From: Lentzea jiangxiensis
GTDB lineage: Bacteria > Actinomycetota > Actinomycetes > Mycobacteriales > Pseudonocardiaceae
Direction: 5' to 3'
DNA: 64,000 nucleotides
NCBI RefSeq assembly: GCF_900104175.1
Contig: NZ_FNIX01000008.1
Coordinates: 62,001 to 126,000, forward strand
Shown here: positions 9,031 to 17,550 of the stretch, in pieces
How the letters are laid out: each line of letters starts with the position of its first letter
Position numbering within the stretch: position 1 is the first letter of the stretch
The notes under the pieces: model-generated
What the model was told of the DNA's origin: nothing
The model's database searches: none
The model's input: only the letters and a program-made list of their open reading frames with translations
Made by a program: the position numbers and the translations under genes

Positions 9031-10046
9031 TCAGCGAGATGGGCGCCGGTGGCGCGGAGGCGCTCGTGGCCGGGATGGCGCTCGCGGGCGGTGACGTCGG
9101 CTGGGAGTCGGCGGTGGCCAGCGGCGGCGGGTTCCGCGCGGACGAGGTGAGCCGGGCGGGGCTGCCGGTGTTCGACGTGCCTGTCGCGCGCCGTTCGCCG
9201 CTCGGTGTGGCGCGCGCGGCGTGGGCGACTCGTGCCGCTGTGCGCCGGTTCGCTCCGGACGTCGTGGTGGCGCACAACGTCTCCGCGTCGCTCGTGGCCC
9301 GGATCGCGGCGCCGCGCCGGCCCGTGGTGACGGTGTTCCACGGTGTGGCCGACGCGGACGTGGCCGGTGCCGTCCGGGTCCTGCGCCGGGTCTCGACCGT
9401 CGTCGTCACCGTCGCCGAGGCCGCCGCGCGACGGCTGCGCGACGCCGGGCTCCGCTCCGTCGTGGTGATCCCGAACGCCGTGTTCCCGTCGCCGCCGACC
9501 ACCGACCGCGCGACCGTGCGGGCGCGGATCGGAACGCCGCCCGACGTGCCGGTGGCGTTGTGCCCGGCGCGGCTGGAACCGCAGAAGCGGCACGACGTGC
9601 TGCTCGACGCGTGGGAGCAGGTGCCGGGCGACGCCGAGCTGTGGCTGGCCGGGGACGGCAGCCTGCGGGCGGCGCTGGAGGCGGGCGCCCCGCCGCGGGT
9701 CCGGTTCCTGGGCACCCGCACCGACGTCCGCGACCTGCTCGAGGCGGCGGACGTCACCGTTCTCACCAGCGACTGGGAGGGCATGCCGATCGCGCTGCTC
9801 GAGTCGCTGGCGGCGCACCGCCCGATCGTCGCGTCCGATGTGGACGGTGTGCGTGAGGTACTGGCCGGTGGTGGCGGGGTCCTCGTGCCCCGCCGGAACC
9901 CGGAGCAGACCGCGAAGGCGTTGCGCGCCCTGCTGAACTCCCCCGCCGCGCGTTCGGTGGCGGCCTCGCACGACGGCCCGGCCGGCGCGCACACCCTGAT
10001 GAAGTCCTACGACGAACTGCTCCGTACCGTCCTGGAGGGACGATGA
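9012..10046 (+). CDS. Glycosyltransferase family 4 (GT-B)
   Basis: 344 residues, starting at ATG 9012 inside the 3' end of the wzy-like gene with GGGAGTGGGC just upstream. The N-terminus MRVLHVISEMGAGGAE has the glycine-rich acceptor-side loop of GT4 enzymes. The C-terminal half holds ARLEPQKRHDVLLDAW, FLGTRTDVRDLLEAADV and the donor-binding TSDWEGMPIALLESLA (E-x7-E type) motif. It adds one sugar to the lipid-linked repeat unit in the cytoplasm; donor unknown. Confidence 0.9.
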   Translation: MRVLHVISEMGAGGAEALVAGMALAGGDVGWESAVASGGGFRADEVSRAGLPVFDVPVARRSPLGVARAAWATRAAVRRFAPDVVVAHNVSASLVARIAAPRRPVVTVFHGVADADVAGAVRVLRRVSTVVVTVAEAAARRLRDAGLRSVVVIPNAVFPSPPTTDRATVRARIGTPPDVPVALCPARLEPQKRHDVLLDAWEQVPGDAELWLAGDGSLRAALEAGAPPRVRFLGTRTDVRDLLEAADVTVLTSDWEGMPIALLESLAAHRPIVASDVDGVREVLAGGGGVLVPRRNPEQTAKALRALLNSPAARSVAASHDGPAGAHTLMKSYDELLRTVLEGR

Positions 10047-10897
10047 ACGCTCCCCGAGTCGTGCTGGAGGGCGTGCTGGCCGCCGTCCTCGTCGGCGTCG
10101 CCGTACTGCTCGCCATCGCGCTGCGCGACGGCGTGACCGAGGGCAGGCTGACCCTGCTCGCCACACCGTCCACAGCGGACAGCGTCCAGTTCGGCGAGGT
10201 GACCTCCCTCGCCGCACCGGCCGTCGTACAGCTGGTCCGCAGCCCGTCCGTGCTGGACGCGGCCGCCAAGGCCGCGGGCACCACGCCGGCCGCGCTGGCC
10301 GGCGCCATCGCCGTGGAGCTGGTCCCGGCCTCCGGCGTCGCCAGGATCTCGGTCCGCGCCGACTCGGCCGAGCACGCCTCGGCCGCCGTCACCGCGGTCG
10401 CGCGGGCCGTGATCGAGGCCGACCTGCTCGCCCCCGCGGCCCGCTTCCGCCTGGTCGACCCGCGTCCCGAGGCGAAGCAGGTGACGCCGGACTGGCGCCT
10501 CGCCACCGGCCTCGCCCTGGTCGCCGCGGTGATCGCCGGTGCCGCCGTGACGGCGTTCCGGCGGCTGCGTGCCGACGCGGTGAGCCCCGCCCTGGCGTCC
10601 GCCGGCATCACCCACCCGGTGGTGGTGGCTTCCGACGACGATCCGAACCTGACCTCGCGGCTCAGCGCGCTCTGCGTGGCGGCCGCACGGCCCGTGCGGG
10701 TGCTGCCGGTCGGGCCGGAGCTGGCGGACCGGGCCGAGCAGCTCGCACGGGCGTTGCCGGACAAGGCCTCGGAGCCCGCGGAGGGGTCCGCGGTGATCGC
10801 CGTCGTTCCACAGGACCGGAGCCGCCGCCACGACCTCGCGACGGCCCTGGCGGTGCTGCCCGAGTCGGCTGTGCTGGTGGCGGTGGTGCTGGCGTGA
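10043..10897 (+). CDS. Wzz-like polysaccharide co-polymerase with degenerate kinase-like tail
   Basis: 284 residues with two membrane helices (about 8-28 and 152-173) bracketing an extracytoplasmic segment, the layout of chain-length determinants. The tail after residue 180 (HPVVVASDDDPNLTSRLSAL and VIAVVPQDRSRRHDLATAL) looks like the Rossmann core of a bacterial tyrosine kinase that has lost its Walker A loop and tyrosine cluster. It probably controls polymer length with the Wzy-like protein. Both ends overlap neighbouring genes by 4 bases. Confidence 0.65.
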   Translation: MNAPRVVLEGVLAAVLVGVAVLLAIALRDGVTEGRLTLLATPSTADSVQFGEVTSLAAPAVVQLVRSPSVLDAAAKAAGTTPAALAGAIAVELVPASGVARISVRADSAEHASAAVTAVARAVIEADLLAPAARFRLVDPRPEAKQVTPDWRLATGLALVAAVIAGAAVTAFRRLRADAVSPALASAGITHPVVVASDDDPNLTSRLSALCVAAARPVRVLPVGPELADRAEQLARALPDKASEPAEGSAVIAVVPQDRSRRHDLATALAVLPESAVLVAVVLA

Positions 10898-11532
10898 ACA
10901 CGACGAAGGCCGCGGCGGGTTTCAACGCCGGGGAGAGGCTGCGTGCCGGTGTGGCGGCGTTGGCGGGTCTCCGGACCACCGTCGCCGCGCGGGCCGGAGC
11001 GCGTACGGCGACGGCCGGGTTCGGCGCCGGTGTGGCCGCGATCGCGAAGTCCGGCACCGGCGGGGCGGACGAGGAGACGCCCTGCGCCGGTGAGGCGGAC
11101 GCACAGCCCGGCACAGACGAACGGCGCGGCACTGATGCGCAGCCTGGCACCGACGCACAGCGCGACACCACCGCACAGCCCGCCACCACTGCACAGCCCG
11201 GCATCGACGTGCAGCCCGTCAGCGGTCCGGCAACCGACGCCCAGCCCACCGACGATGCGGCACCGAACCCGAAGCCCACCTCCACCACACCCGCACAGCC
11301 CGTTACCGGCGCGGCAGCGGAAACGACCGACCGCGCCGACGATGCCGCAGAACTGTCAGACCCGCCTGAGACGATGGGAGTGGGGGCCGAGTCCCCCCAG
11401 GGGGCCCGCCAGTCCGAATCGATCCCGATGACGGCTGTCCTCACGACGGCGGCCCTCGCCGGCCTGATCGCCCTGGCCGTGCTCGTCGCGATCGCGGCGA
11501 TCTCGGTCGCCCTGGCGGTGCTGCCGGAATGA
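10894..11532 (+). CDS. Low-complexity Thr/Gln/Pro-rich protein with C-terminal membrane helix
   Basis: 212 residues, no family recognised. Residues 1-60 are Ala/Arg-rich. Residues 65-150 are built from degenerate short units of the DAQPGT / TTAQPAT kind, with matching imperfect DNA repeats at about 11095-11300. A single strong hydrophobic helix lies near residues 180-207, so the protein is tail-anchored with the repeat region either cytoplasmic or, less likely, outside. It sits inside the coupled polysaccharide operon (4-base overlaps on both sides), so it is probably expressed and accessory to the assembly machinery. Confidence 0.6.
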   Translation: MNTTKAAAGFNAGERLRAGVAALAGLRTTVAARAGARTATAGFGAGVAAIAKSGTGGADEETPCAGEADAQPGTDERRGTDAQPGTDAQRDTTAQPATTAQPGIDVQPVSGPATDAQPTDDAAPNPKPTSTTPAQPVTGAAAETTDRADDAAELSDPPETMGVGAESPQGARQSESIPMTAVLTTAALAGLIALAVLVAIAAISVALAVLPE

Positions 11533-12779
11533 CCACCACCACGAACCGGGCGGGTCTCGCCCAAGCCGTCCTGGTTGCCCTGACGGCACTGGCCGGCGCC
11601 CTCAGCGCCTTCCGCGCGCTCAAGCCGTCCTGGGAGGTGCCCCTCCCCACCGAGGCGAACCTCCCCGAAGAGCGCATGCAGGACTTCCGCGACGCGCTGT
11701 ACTTCCCGATCCGGGAGTTCCTCGGCGGCGGCAACCCCTACGACCCGGCGGTCATGTTCGACCACTGGCCGGTGCGGCAGAACTTCAACCTCTACCAGCC
11801 GTACCACCTGGTCCTGCACCTGCCGTTCGCGCTGCCGGACTACCGCGTCGGCGCGGTCTCGTTCGCGCTCGCGTGCCTCGTCCTGCTGGTCGTCCTCGCC
11901 GTGATGGCGGCCCGGACGTCGAAGCTGCCGCTCGTCGCGGGCACCGTCGTCATCGGCACGTTGCTGGTGACGAGCCAGGTGGGCAAGGCGCAGATGTACA
12001 TCGGCCAGGTCAACCCGCTGATCGCGGTCGCCACGGCCGGTGCGCTCCTGCTGCGCACCACCAACCCCGGCTGGGCGAGCGCGGCCCTCGCGATCGCCTG
12101 GCTCAAGCCGCAGTTCGGGCTTCCGCTGGCACTCGTCCTGTGCGCCAGGGGCGATCGCAGGGTCGCCCTGCAGGGCACCGGCGTGGCGGCGCTGGCCAGC
12201 GTGCCCGTCGTGGTGCTGCTGGTCAGCAGGAGCGGCGTCGGCGAGTTCCTCGACGTCATCAAGCGCAACCTGGCGTGGGCCAGCAGCACCGGGTACGGCG
12301 CGGTTGACTCCGTGACGGCCCAGCGCGTCGACCTGCCGGCGGTGTTCTTCCGCACGACCGGCTGGCTGCCTCCCGCCGCGGAACTGCTGGCGCTGTGCGG
12401 GGTTCTCGCCGTCACCGCGTCGCTGGCGCGCAGGCTCGACCGGACCGCGGCAGGGGCGCGGGTCGCGGATCTGCTCATCTGCCTCGGCATCGTGGTGGCG
12501 CTGGTGCACCAGCCGGGCGACGTCCTGATCGCGGTTCCGGCCATGACGGCGATGGCGGTGCTCTGCTGGCGGCACCGCCGGGACGGCCATTGGCGGTGGG
12601 CCGCGGTGGCGACGCTGCTGGCCGTGGTCCCGTTCGCGCACCTGTACTTCCTCGACACGGTGGTCAGGTCGCTGCTCGGAGCGAGGGCCAGCGTCACGCT
12701 GGACGGGGCGGCGCTCGTCGCGGCCTGGGTGGTGCTGGTCGTCTTCGCGGTGCGGCACACACGGCGGCGCGTCGCATGA
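11529..12779 (+). CDS. GT87 (DUF2029) polyprenyl-phosphate-dependent mannosyltransferase-like protein
   Basis: 416 residues with about ten hydrophobic segments. The first extracytoplasmic loop holds LYFPIREFLGGGNPYDPAVMFDH, which fits the GT-C fold family of PimE-like enzymes (DUF2029) with an early acidic catalytic region; AWLKPQFGLPLALV is the conserved 'KPQ' motif of this family. Such enzymes use polyprenyl-phosphate sugars on the outer membrane face. It suggests a late glycosylation step of the exported glycan (inference). Confidence 0.8.
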   Translation: MTTTTNRAGLAQAVLVALTALAGALSAFRALKPSWEVPLPTEANLPEERMQDFRDALYFPIREFLGGGNPYDPAVMFDHWPVRQNFNLYQPYHLVLHLPFALPDYRVGAVSFALACLVLLVVLAVMAARTSKLPLVAGTVVIGTLLVTSQVGKAQMYIGQVNPLIAVATAGALLLRTTNPGWASAALAIAWLKPQFGLPLALVLCARGDRRVALQGTGVAALASVPVVVLLVSRSGVGEFLDVIKRNLAWASSTGYGAVDSVTAQRVDLPAVFFRTTGWLPPAAELLALCGVLAVTASLARRLDRTAAGARVADLLICLGIVVALVHQPGDVLIAVPAMTAMAVLCWRHRRDGHWRWAAVATLLAVVPFAHLYFLDTVVRSLLGARASVTLDGAALVAAWVVLVVFAVRHTRRRVA

Positions 12780-14176
12780 CGGACGTGGCGGTGCGGGGGT
12801 CGCTGTGGCTCTTCGCGGTCAACCTGGTGAGCAAGAGCAGCCAGATCGTGGTGACCCTCGCGCTCGCCCTGTTCCTCGCGGAGGCCGACCTGGGCGCGGT
12901 CGCGCTGGTGGTGTCGGTGGTCAACATCGGCCAGGTCGTGCAGGCGATGGGCGTCTACGACATCGTCAGCCGCACGGCGCGCGACCCGCTCACGACGGCG
13001 GGGACCGTGCTCACGATGAGCGTCGCGGCGGGAACGGTGCTCGCCGCGGTGATCATCGCCGCCGCGCACCCGGTCGTGGCGGCGCTGGGCGCGCCGGACG
13101 CCGCCGGGATGCTGCGGCTGGCCGCGCTCACCCTGCCGTTCACGGCGGCGGGCGGGGTGCAGATGGCGTTGATGCACCGCGACCTCGACTTCCGGCGCCG
13201 CATGCTCCCCGACGCGGGCGGCATGCTGCTCGGAGCGGTGGTCACCGTGACGCTGGCGGCGAACGGCACCGGTCCCACGTCGCTCGTGATCGGCCTGCTC
13301 TGCACCGCGGTCGCCCAGCCGGTCCTCGCGGCCGTCGCGGGAGCGCGGATCCGGCCCACCTGGGACCAGGCGGCTGCGGCGGAGGCCGGGAGGTGGCTGG
13401 CCGTCGTCGGCCCCGGCGCCCTGATCGCGGTGCTGCTGATCAACGTCGACTACCTCGCCATCGGCCACGTGCTCGGCCCGGAGGCGGTCGGCGGGTACTC
13501 GCTCGCGTTCCGCATCGCCTGGGTGCCGTACATCATGATCGCGGTCGTGCTGGGCGGCGTGCTGTTCCCGCTCTGCGCCGAACTGGTCCGGAGTGGACGG
13601 AGCGATCGGCTCGCGGGGACCGCGGGGCGGTTCACCACCGCCACCCTCGTGATCACCGGCGGCCTGTACGTCGTCGTCGCGCTGACAGCCGACGGGATCG
13701 TCGTCCTCGGTGAGCAGTGGGCGCACGCCGCGCCACTCCTCGTCCTGCTGTGCGGCTACGGACTCGGCCTCGGCCTGCTGCACGTCTGGTACCAGGTGAT
13801 CAGGGCCGCCGGGCACACCCGCCAGTACCTCGCCCTGGAAGCCGGCCACCTCGTCGCGCTGCTGACCGCGCTCGCCTTCACCACGCGCCACGGCGTGGCC
13901 GCGGTGGCGGTCGCCCAGTTGGCGGTCGTGTGGCTGCTGGTGCCGGCGGCGTGGTTCGTCCTGGCCCGCAACGGCCTCGCGTTCCGGCTGCCGCTCCGAG
14001 GCCTGGCCGGGGTCCTGGGAGGCGCCGCGGCGTGCCTCGCGCTGAGCACGGTGCTGCCGGACGACCACAGCGTCGCGGCGGTCATCGCCACCGGCCTCGT
14101 CCTCCTCCTCACCTACTGCGCCATCGCCCTGCCCCTGAGCCGCACCGTCCTCATCGGACTGAAGGAGCGCGCGTGA
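12776..14176 (+). CDS. Wzx-type flippase (MOP/MVF superfamily polysaccharide transporter)
   Basis: 466 residues starting at an ATGA overlap with the GT87 gene. About 12-14 hydrophobic helices are visible and the N-terminal RGSLWLFAVNLVSKSSQI resembles the start of RfbX/Wzx proteins. It would flip the undecaprenyl-linked repeat unit to the outer leaflet before Wzy polymerisation. The longer frame upstream of 12776 lies antiparallel or out of frame with the GT87 gene and is not used. Confidence 0.88.
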   Translation: MTDVAVRGSLWLFAVNLVSKSSQIVVTLALALFLAEADLGAVALVVSVVNIGQVVQAMGVYDIVSRTARDPLTTAGTVLTMSVAAGTVLAAVIIAAAHPVVAALGAPDAAGMLRLAALTLPFTAAGGVQMALMHRDLDFRRRMLPDAGGMLLGAVVTVTLAANGTGPTSLVIGLLCTAVAQPVLAAVAGARIRPTWDQAAAAEAGRWLAVVGPGALIAVLLINVDYLAIGHVLGPEAVGGYSLAFRIAWVPYIMIAVVLGGVLFPLCAELVRSGRSDRLAGTAGRFTTATLVITGGLYVVVALTADGIVVLGEQWAHAAPLLVLLCGYGLGLGLLHVWYQVIRAAGHTRQYLALEAGHLVALLTALAFTTRHGVAAVAVAQLAVVWLLVPAAWFVLARNGLAFRLPLRGLAGVLGGAAACLALSTVLPDDHSVAAVIATGLVLLLTYCAIALPLSRTVLIGLKERA

Positions 14177-15234
14177 AGATCGTCCACGTGACGCAGCCGG
14201 TCGAGGCCGGCGTCGCCGTCGTGGTCCTCGACCTGGCCCGCGCCCAGCAACGGCGGGGCTGGGACGTCAGCATCGCCTGCCCACCCCGGGGCCGGCTCGC
14301 CGAGGAGGCGCGCCAGGCCGGGATCCCGGTGCACCCCTGGCCGGCGACGCGCACCCCCGGACCGCGGACCCCCGGCGAACTCCGCGCACTGCGCCGGACG
14401 CTGGACGCGCTCCGCCCCGACGTCGTGCACCTGCACAGCTCGAAGGCCGGCCTGGCGAGACTCGTGCTGCGCGGCCGCACCCCGACGATCTTCCAGCCGC
14501 ACCTCTGGTCGTTCCGCGTCGCCACGGGGGCGCTGAGCCACGCCTGCGCCCGCTGGGAGGCCTGGGCGTCCCGCTGGACCCACCTCCTGCTCTGCGTCAG
14601 CGACGACGAGGAAGAGGTCGGCCGCGCCGCCGGCGTCAGCGCACCGGCGGAAGTCGTCTGCAACGGCGTCGACACCCGGCGCCTGAGCCCGCGCGCCAAG
14701 CAGAACCACACCCCCACGGCGGTCTGCGTCGGCAGGCTCGCCCACCAGAAGGGCCAGGACCTGCTGCTGCGAGCCTGGCCGCGCGTGCTGGCCCAGGTCC
14801 CGGACGCCGAGCTCGTGATCGTCGGCGACGGCCCGATGGCGGCGGAGCTCCGCGCGACCGGACACCGCAACGTCTACTGGTACGGGTACAGCGACGCCGT
14901 GGCCGGCTTCTACGCCGAGGCCGACGTGGTCGTCCTGCCGTCCCGTGCCGAGGGCATGGCGCTCGTGCCGCTGGAAGCCATGGCCTGCGGGCGTTCCGTC
15001 GTCGCGTTCGACGTCGAGGGCGTGCGGCAGAGCGTTGACGACGCGGGTGAGGTCGTTCCCGCCGGTGACGTGGAGGCCCTGGCGCAAGCGATTGCGCTGC
15101 GGCTCGCGGACCCCGAGCTCGCCGCCGCGGAGGGAAAGCGCGGCCGGGTCAGGGCCGAGACCTTGTTCGACCGCGACCGCATGACCGACCACATCGTGAC
15201 GCTCACCGAGAAGCTCGTGGAAGGACGACGATGA
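14173..15234 (+). CDS. Glycosyltransferase family 4 (GT-B)
   Basis: 353 residues, GTG start at 14173 overlapping the flippase stop, preceded by GAAGGAG. The N-terminal MKIVHVTQPVEAGVAVVVLDLA is the typical acceptor domain start. LRPDVVHLHSSKAGL, CVGRLAHQKGQDLLLRAWP and the donor motif PSRAEGMALVPLEAMACG are all present. It adds a sugar to the repeat unit. It overlaps the next glycosyltransferase gene by 4 bases. Confidence 0.9.
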   Translation: MKIVHVTQPVEAGVAVVVLDLARAQQRRGWDVSIACPPRGRLAEEARQAGIPVHPWPATRTPGPRTPGELRALRRTLDALRPDVVHLHSSKAGLARLVLRGRTPTIFQPHLWSFRVATGALSHACARWEAWASRWTHLLLCVSDDEEEVGRAAGVSAPAEVVCNGVDTRRLSPRAKQNHTPTAVCVGRLAHQKGQDLLLRAWPRVLAQVPDAELVIVGDGPMAAELRATGHRNVYWYGYSDAVAGFYAEADVVVLPSRAEGMALVPLEAMACGRSVVAFDVEGVRQSVDDAGEVVPAGDVEALAQAIALRLADPELAAAEGKRGRVRAETLFDRDRMTDHIVTLTEKLVEGRR

Positions 15235-16331
15235 CACGGATCGCCTACCTGCTCACCCAGGACAGCGGTGGCCCGGTGGACGTGACGGTGCGCCTCGCGG
15301 GCGCGCTGGCCGAGTCCGGCGCCGCCGAGGTGCGGGTGTTCGGTCCGCGACCCCGGCGCGGCGCGGGGCTCGTCGACCCGTTCTTCGAGGAGACCCTGGT
15401 GACGCGCAAGGGCGACATGGCTGCGGCGAGACAGGCCCGCGCCGCGATCAGGGCGTGGCGGCCGGACGTGGTGCACGCCCAGGACCGCAGGGCGGGGCTG
15501 GTGAGCGCGGGTCTCGCGACCACCGGCACCAAGATCGTGCACACCTACCACGGCGTGCCCGACGACGTGGCCGAGCCGTGGTTCCGCAACGTCCGCGGCG
15601 CCACCCCTCCCCCGGCCTACACCAGGGCCGTTCTGGCCGCGGACGCCGCGGTGGCCCGTGTCGTGCACCGGACCGTCGTCCCCGCCAGGGAGATGGGCAG
15701 GTTCCTGCGCGAACGGCTCTACGTGCCGCCGCACCGCATGACCCACATCGACAACTGCGTCGACGTCGGTATCGCGAACCCGCCCACCGGCCCCGTGCGC
15801 AAGCTGGTGTTCGTGGGCCTGCTCGTCGAACGCAAGGGACTGCTCGACCTGCTCGACGCCCTGGAGACCACGATGCCGCGGGACGCGACGCTGACGGTCG
15901 TCGGCGACGGTCCGCTGAGGACGCAGGCCGAGGGCAGGGTGACCCGGCGCGGTCTCGGCGACCGCGTGCGGTTCCTGGGGTTCCGCAGCGACGTCCCGGA
16001 GCTGCTGCTGAAGCACGACGCGCTGGTGCTGCCGTCCACGATGGAGCAGCAGCCGCTCGTCGTCGCGGAGGCCATGGCGGCGGGCAAGCCCGTGGTGGCG
16101 ACCGACACCGGTGGCGTCGCGGACATGCTCGGCGTGCCGGGCGAGGAGTGCCCGCGGCCCGGTGACGTGGAGGCGCTCGCGGCACGGCTGCGCGCCCTGT
16201 TCGCCGACCCCGACCCCGCGAGCACGGGCGCGCTGCTCGCCATGAGGGCACGGGAGCGGTTCACCGCCGAGGTGTGCGCGCGGCGGCACCTCGACCTCTA
16301 CGGCGAGCTCATTGCCGGCTCGGCCTGTTGA
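15231..16331 (+). CDS. Glycosyltransferase family 4 (GT-B)
   Basis: 366 residues. Motifs: RPDVVHAQDRRAGLVSAG, HTYHGVPDDV, VFVGLLVERKGLLDLLDALE, TVVGDGPLR and the donor-binding PSTMEQQPLVVAEAMAAGKP with its E-x7-E spacing. It is the last gene of the ten-gene coupled run that starts at 6096. Its 3' end overlaps the oppositely oriented lipoprotein gene by 23 bases, so the two transcripts converge with no spacer. Confidence 0.9.
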   Translation: MTRIAYLLTQDSGGPVDVTVRLAGALAESGAAEVRVFGPRPRRGAGLVDPFFEETLVTRKGDMAAARQARAAIRAWRPDVVHAQDRRAGLVSAGLATTGTKIVHTYHGVPDDVAEPWFRNVRGATPPPAYTRAVLAADAAVARVVHRTVVPAREMGRFLRERLYVPPHRMTHIDNCVDVGIANPPTGPVRKLVFVGLLVERKGLLDLLDALETTMPRDATLTVVGDGPLRTQAEGRVTRRGLGDRVRFLGFRSDVPELLLKHDALVLPSTMEQQPLVVAEAMAAGKPVVATDTGGVADMLGVPGEECPRPGDVEALAARLRALFADPDPASTGALLAMRARERFTAEVCARRHLDLYGELIAGSAC

Positions 16332-17550
16332 CCAGCACCACGGCGTCGGCGGCGGGCAGGTCGAGCTGCAGCGGCACGGCCTCGCCCTTGAGCGTCATGA
16401 GGCCGGGCGGAGGGGTGAGCAGCGCGGAGGTCCTCGTCGGGTTCACGGCCACCCAGCCACCCGAGAAGCGGCGGTTCCACACCCCGTTGGGCAGGCGGTT
16501 GGCCGTCTCGACCGCCTCGCCGAGCCGTGCGTCCTGGTAGAGCGACCAGTACGGGCTCTTGTAGTCGGGCCGTGCCCTCGTCCAGCACGTGTAGGGGCTC
16601 GCGAGGAGCGCGGCGGAGGCGTACCCGACGCGTTCCTCCTTGTCGGACCTCGTGTGCGTGATCAGCAGCAGCCACGACTCGCCGAGCGCGGCCTGGGCGC
16701 GCTGCTCCTTGAACTGGTTGCCCTGGAACGTGATCAGCTCGCCGGTGCCGTCGTCGCCCCGCAGGCCGAAGTTCTCCTCCATCGCGCCCGAGTAGCGCGA
16801 GTGCGCCGACCACCGGCCCGGCGTCAGCTGCGACTCCGACACGTTCGGGACCAGCATCTTCCCGGCCTTCTCGAGCGCGTCGCCGGCGAACTGGAGCATG
16901 CCGTCGAGCCCTTCGCGCAGCAGGCGGTCCGAGCCCGCGGCGTCGGGGGTGCCCGCGAGCACCGCGGACGAGTAGTACTTGAGCGAGCTGAAGTCGTTGT
17001 CCGCCAGGACGCCGTCCCAGCCCTCGCTGACCACCTCGCTCACGACCGCGTCGGTCCAGGCCTTCTGGTAGGCCGCGTCCCACACCGTCATCTGCCAGTG
17101 CTTCGGGTAGCCCTTCCACTCGATGCGCTGCCCGAGCGTGTCCGTGGCGAACCAGGACGGGTGCCGCTGCTCGGCCGCGAAGTACCCGATGCCGGTGGGC
17201 AGGTACTTGGCGTCGCGGTTGCCCTCGACCGCCCCGAAGTAGTTGCGGGTGCTGGAGAAGTCCTTGTAGACCAGCACCTTGACCTCGGGGTTGAGCTCGT
17301 GGAGCTTGCGCATGGCCGCCGTCTCCCACGCGTTGAGCACGACGACGTCGTAGTGCTTGGCGGCGGCCTTGATCTCCCACTGCGTCGGCGAGTCGCCGAC
17401 GCCGTACCACCACGCGCAGGGCGCGAGCGGCTTCGGCGCCGGCCCGGTGATGGTCGGATCCGGCTCCGCGGCACTCACCATGCACGCACTGGACAGGAGC
17501 ACGAGGGCGATAGCGGCGAATCGACGTATCAGCGATTTCTCCGACAACAC
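16309..17550 (-). CDS. Putative glycoside hydrolase-like (GHL15 type) lipoprotein
   Basis: 413 residues. The N-terminus is a lipoprotein signal with lipobox LSSAC (Cys23). The body resembles the GHL15 family of predicted TIM-barrel glycosidases: CAWWYGVGDSPTQWEIKAAA at the start, VVVLNAWE, VKVLVYKDFSSTRNYF, and an acidic GWDGVLADND motif that could hold catalytic acids. It would be anchored outside the cell and could trim or release the polysaccharide made by the neighbouring genes (inference). It is co-directional with, and overlaps by 22 bases, the priming transferase gene upstream of it. Confidence 0.72.
   Translation of the reverse strand: MLSEKSLIRRFAAIALVLLSSACMVSAAEPDPTITGPAPKPLAPCAWWYGVGDSPTQWEIKAAAKHYDVVVLNAWETAAMRKLHELNPEVKVLVYKDFSSTRNYFGAVEGNRDAKYLPTGIGYFAAEQRHPSWFATDTLGQRIEWKGYPKHWQMTVWDAAYQKAWTDAVVSEVVSEGWDGVLADNDFSSLKYYSSAVLAGTPDAAGSDRLLREGLDGMLQFAGDALEKAGKMLVPNVSESQLTPGRWSAHSRYSGAMEENFGLRGDDGTGELITFQGNQFKEQRAQAALGESWLLLITHTRSDKEERVGYASAALLASPYTCWTRARPDYKSPYWSLYQDARLGEAVETANRLPNGVWNRRFSGGWVAVNPTRTSALLTPPPGLMTLKGEAVPLQLDLPAADAVVLVNRPSRQ

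Noticed and set aside
10662..14068. Long minus-strand frames across the Wzz, GT87 and Wzx genes
   Set aside because: Arg/Gln/His-rich antisense frames with no motifs; the plus-strand genes have recognisable families and overlap starts.
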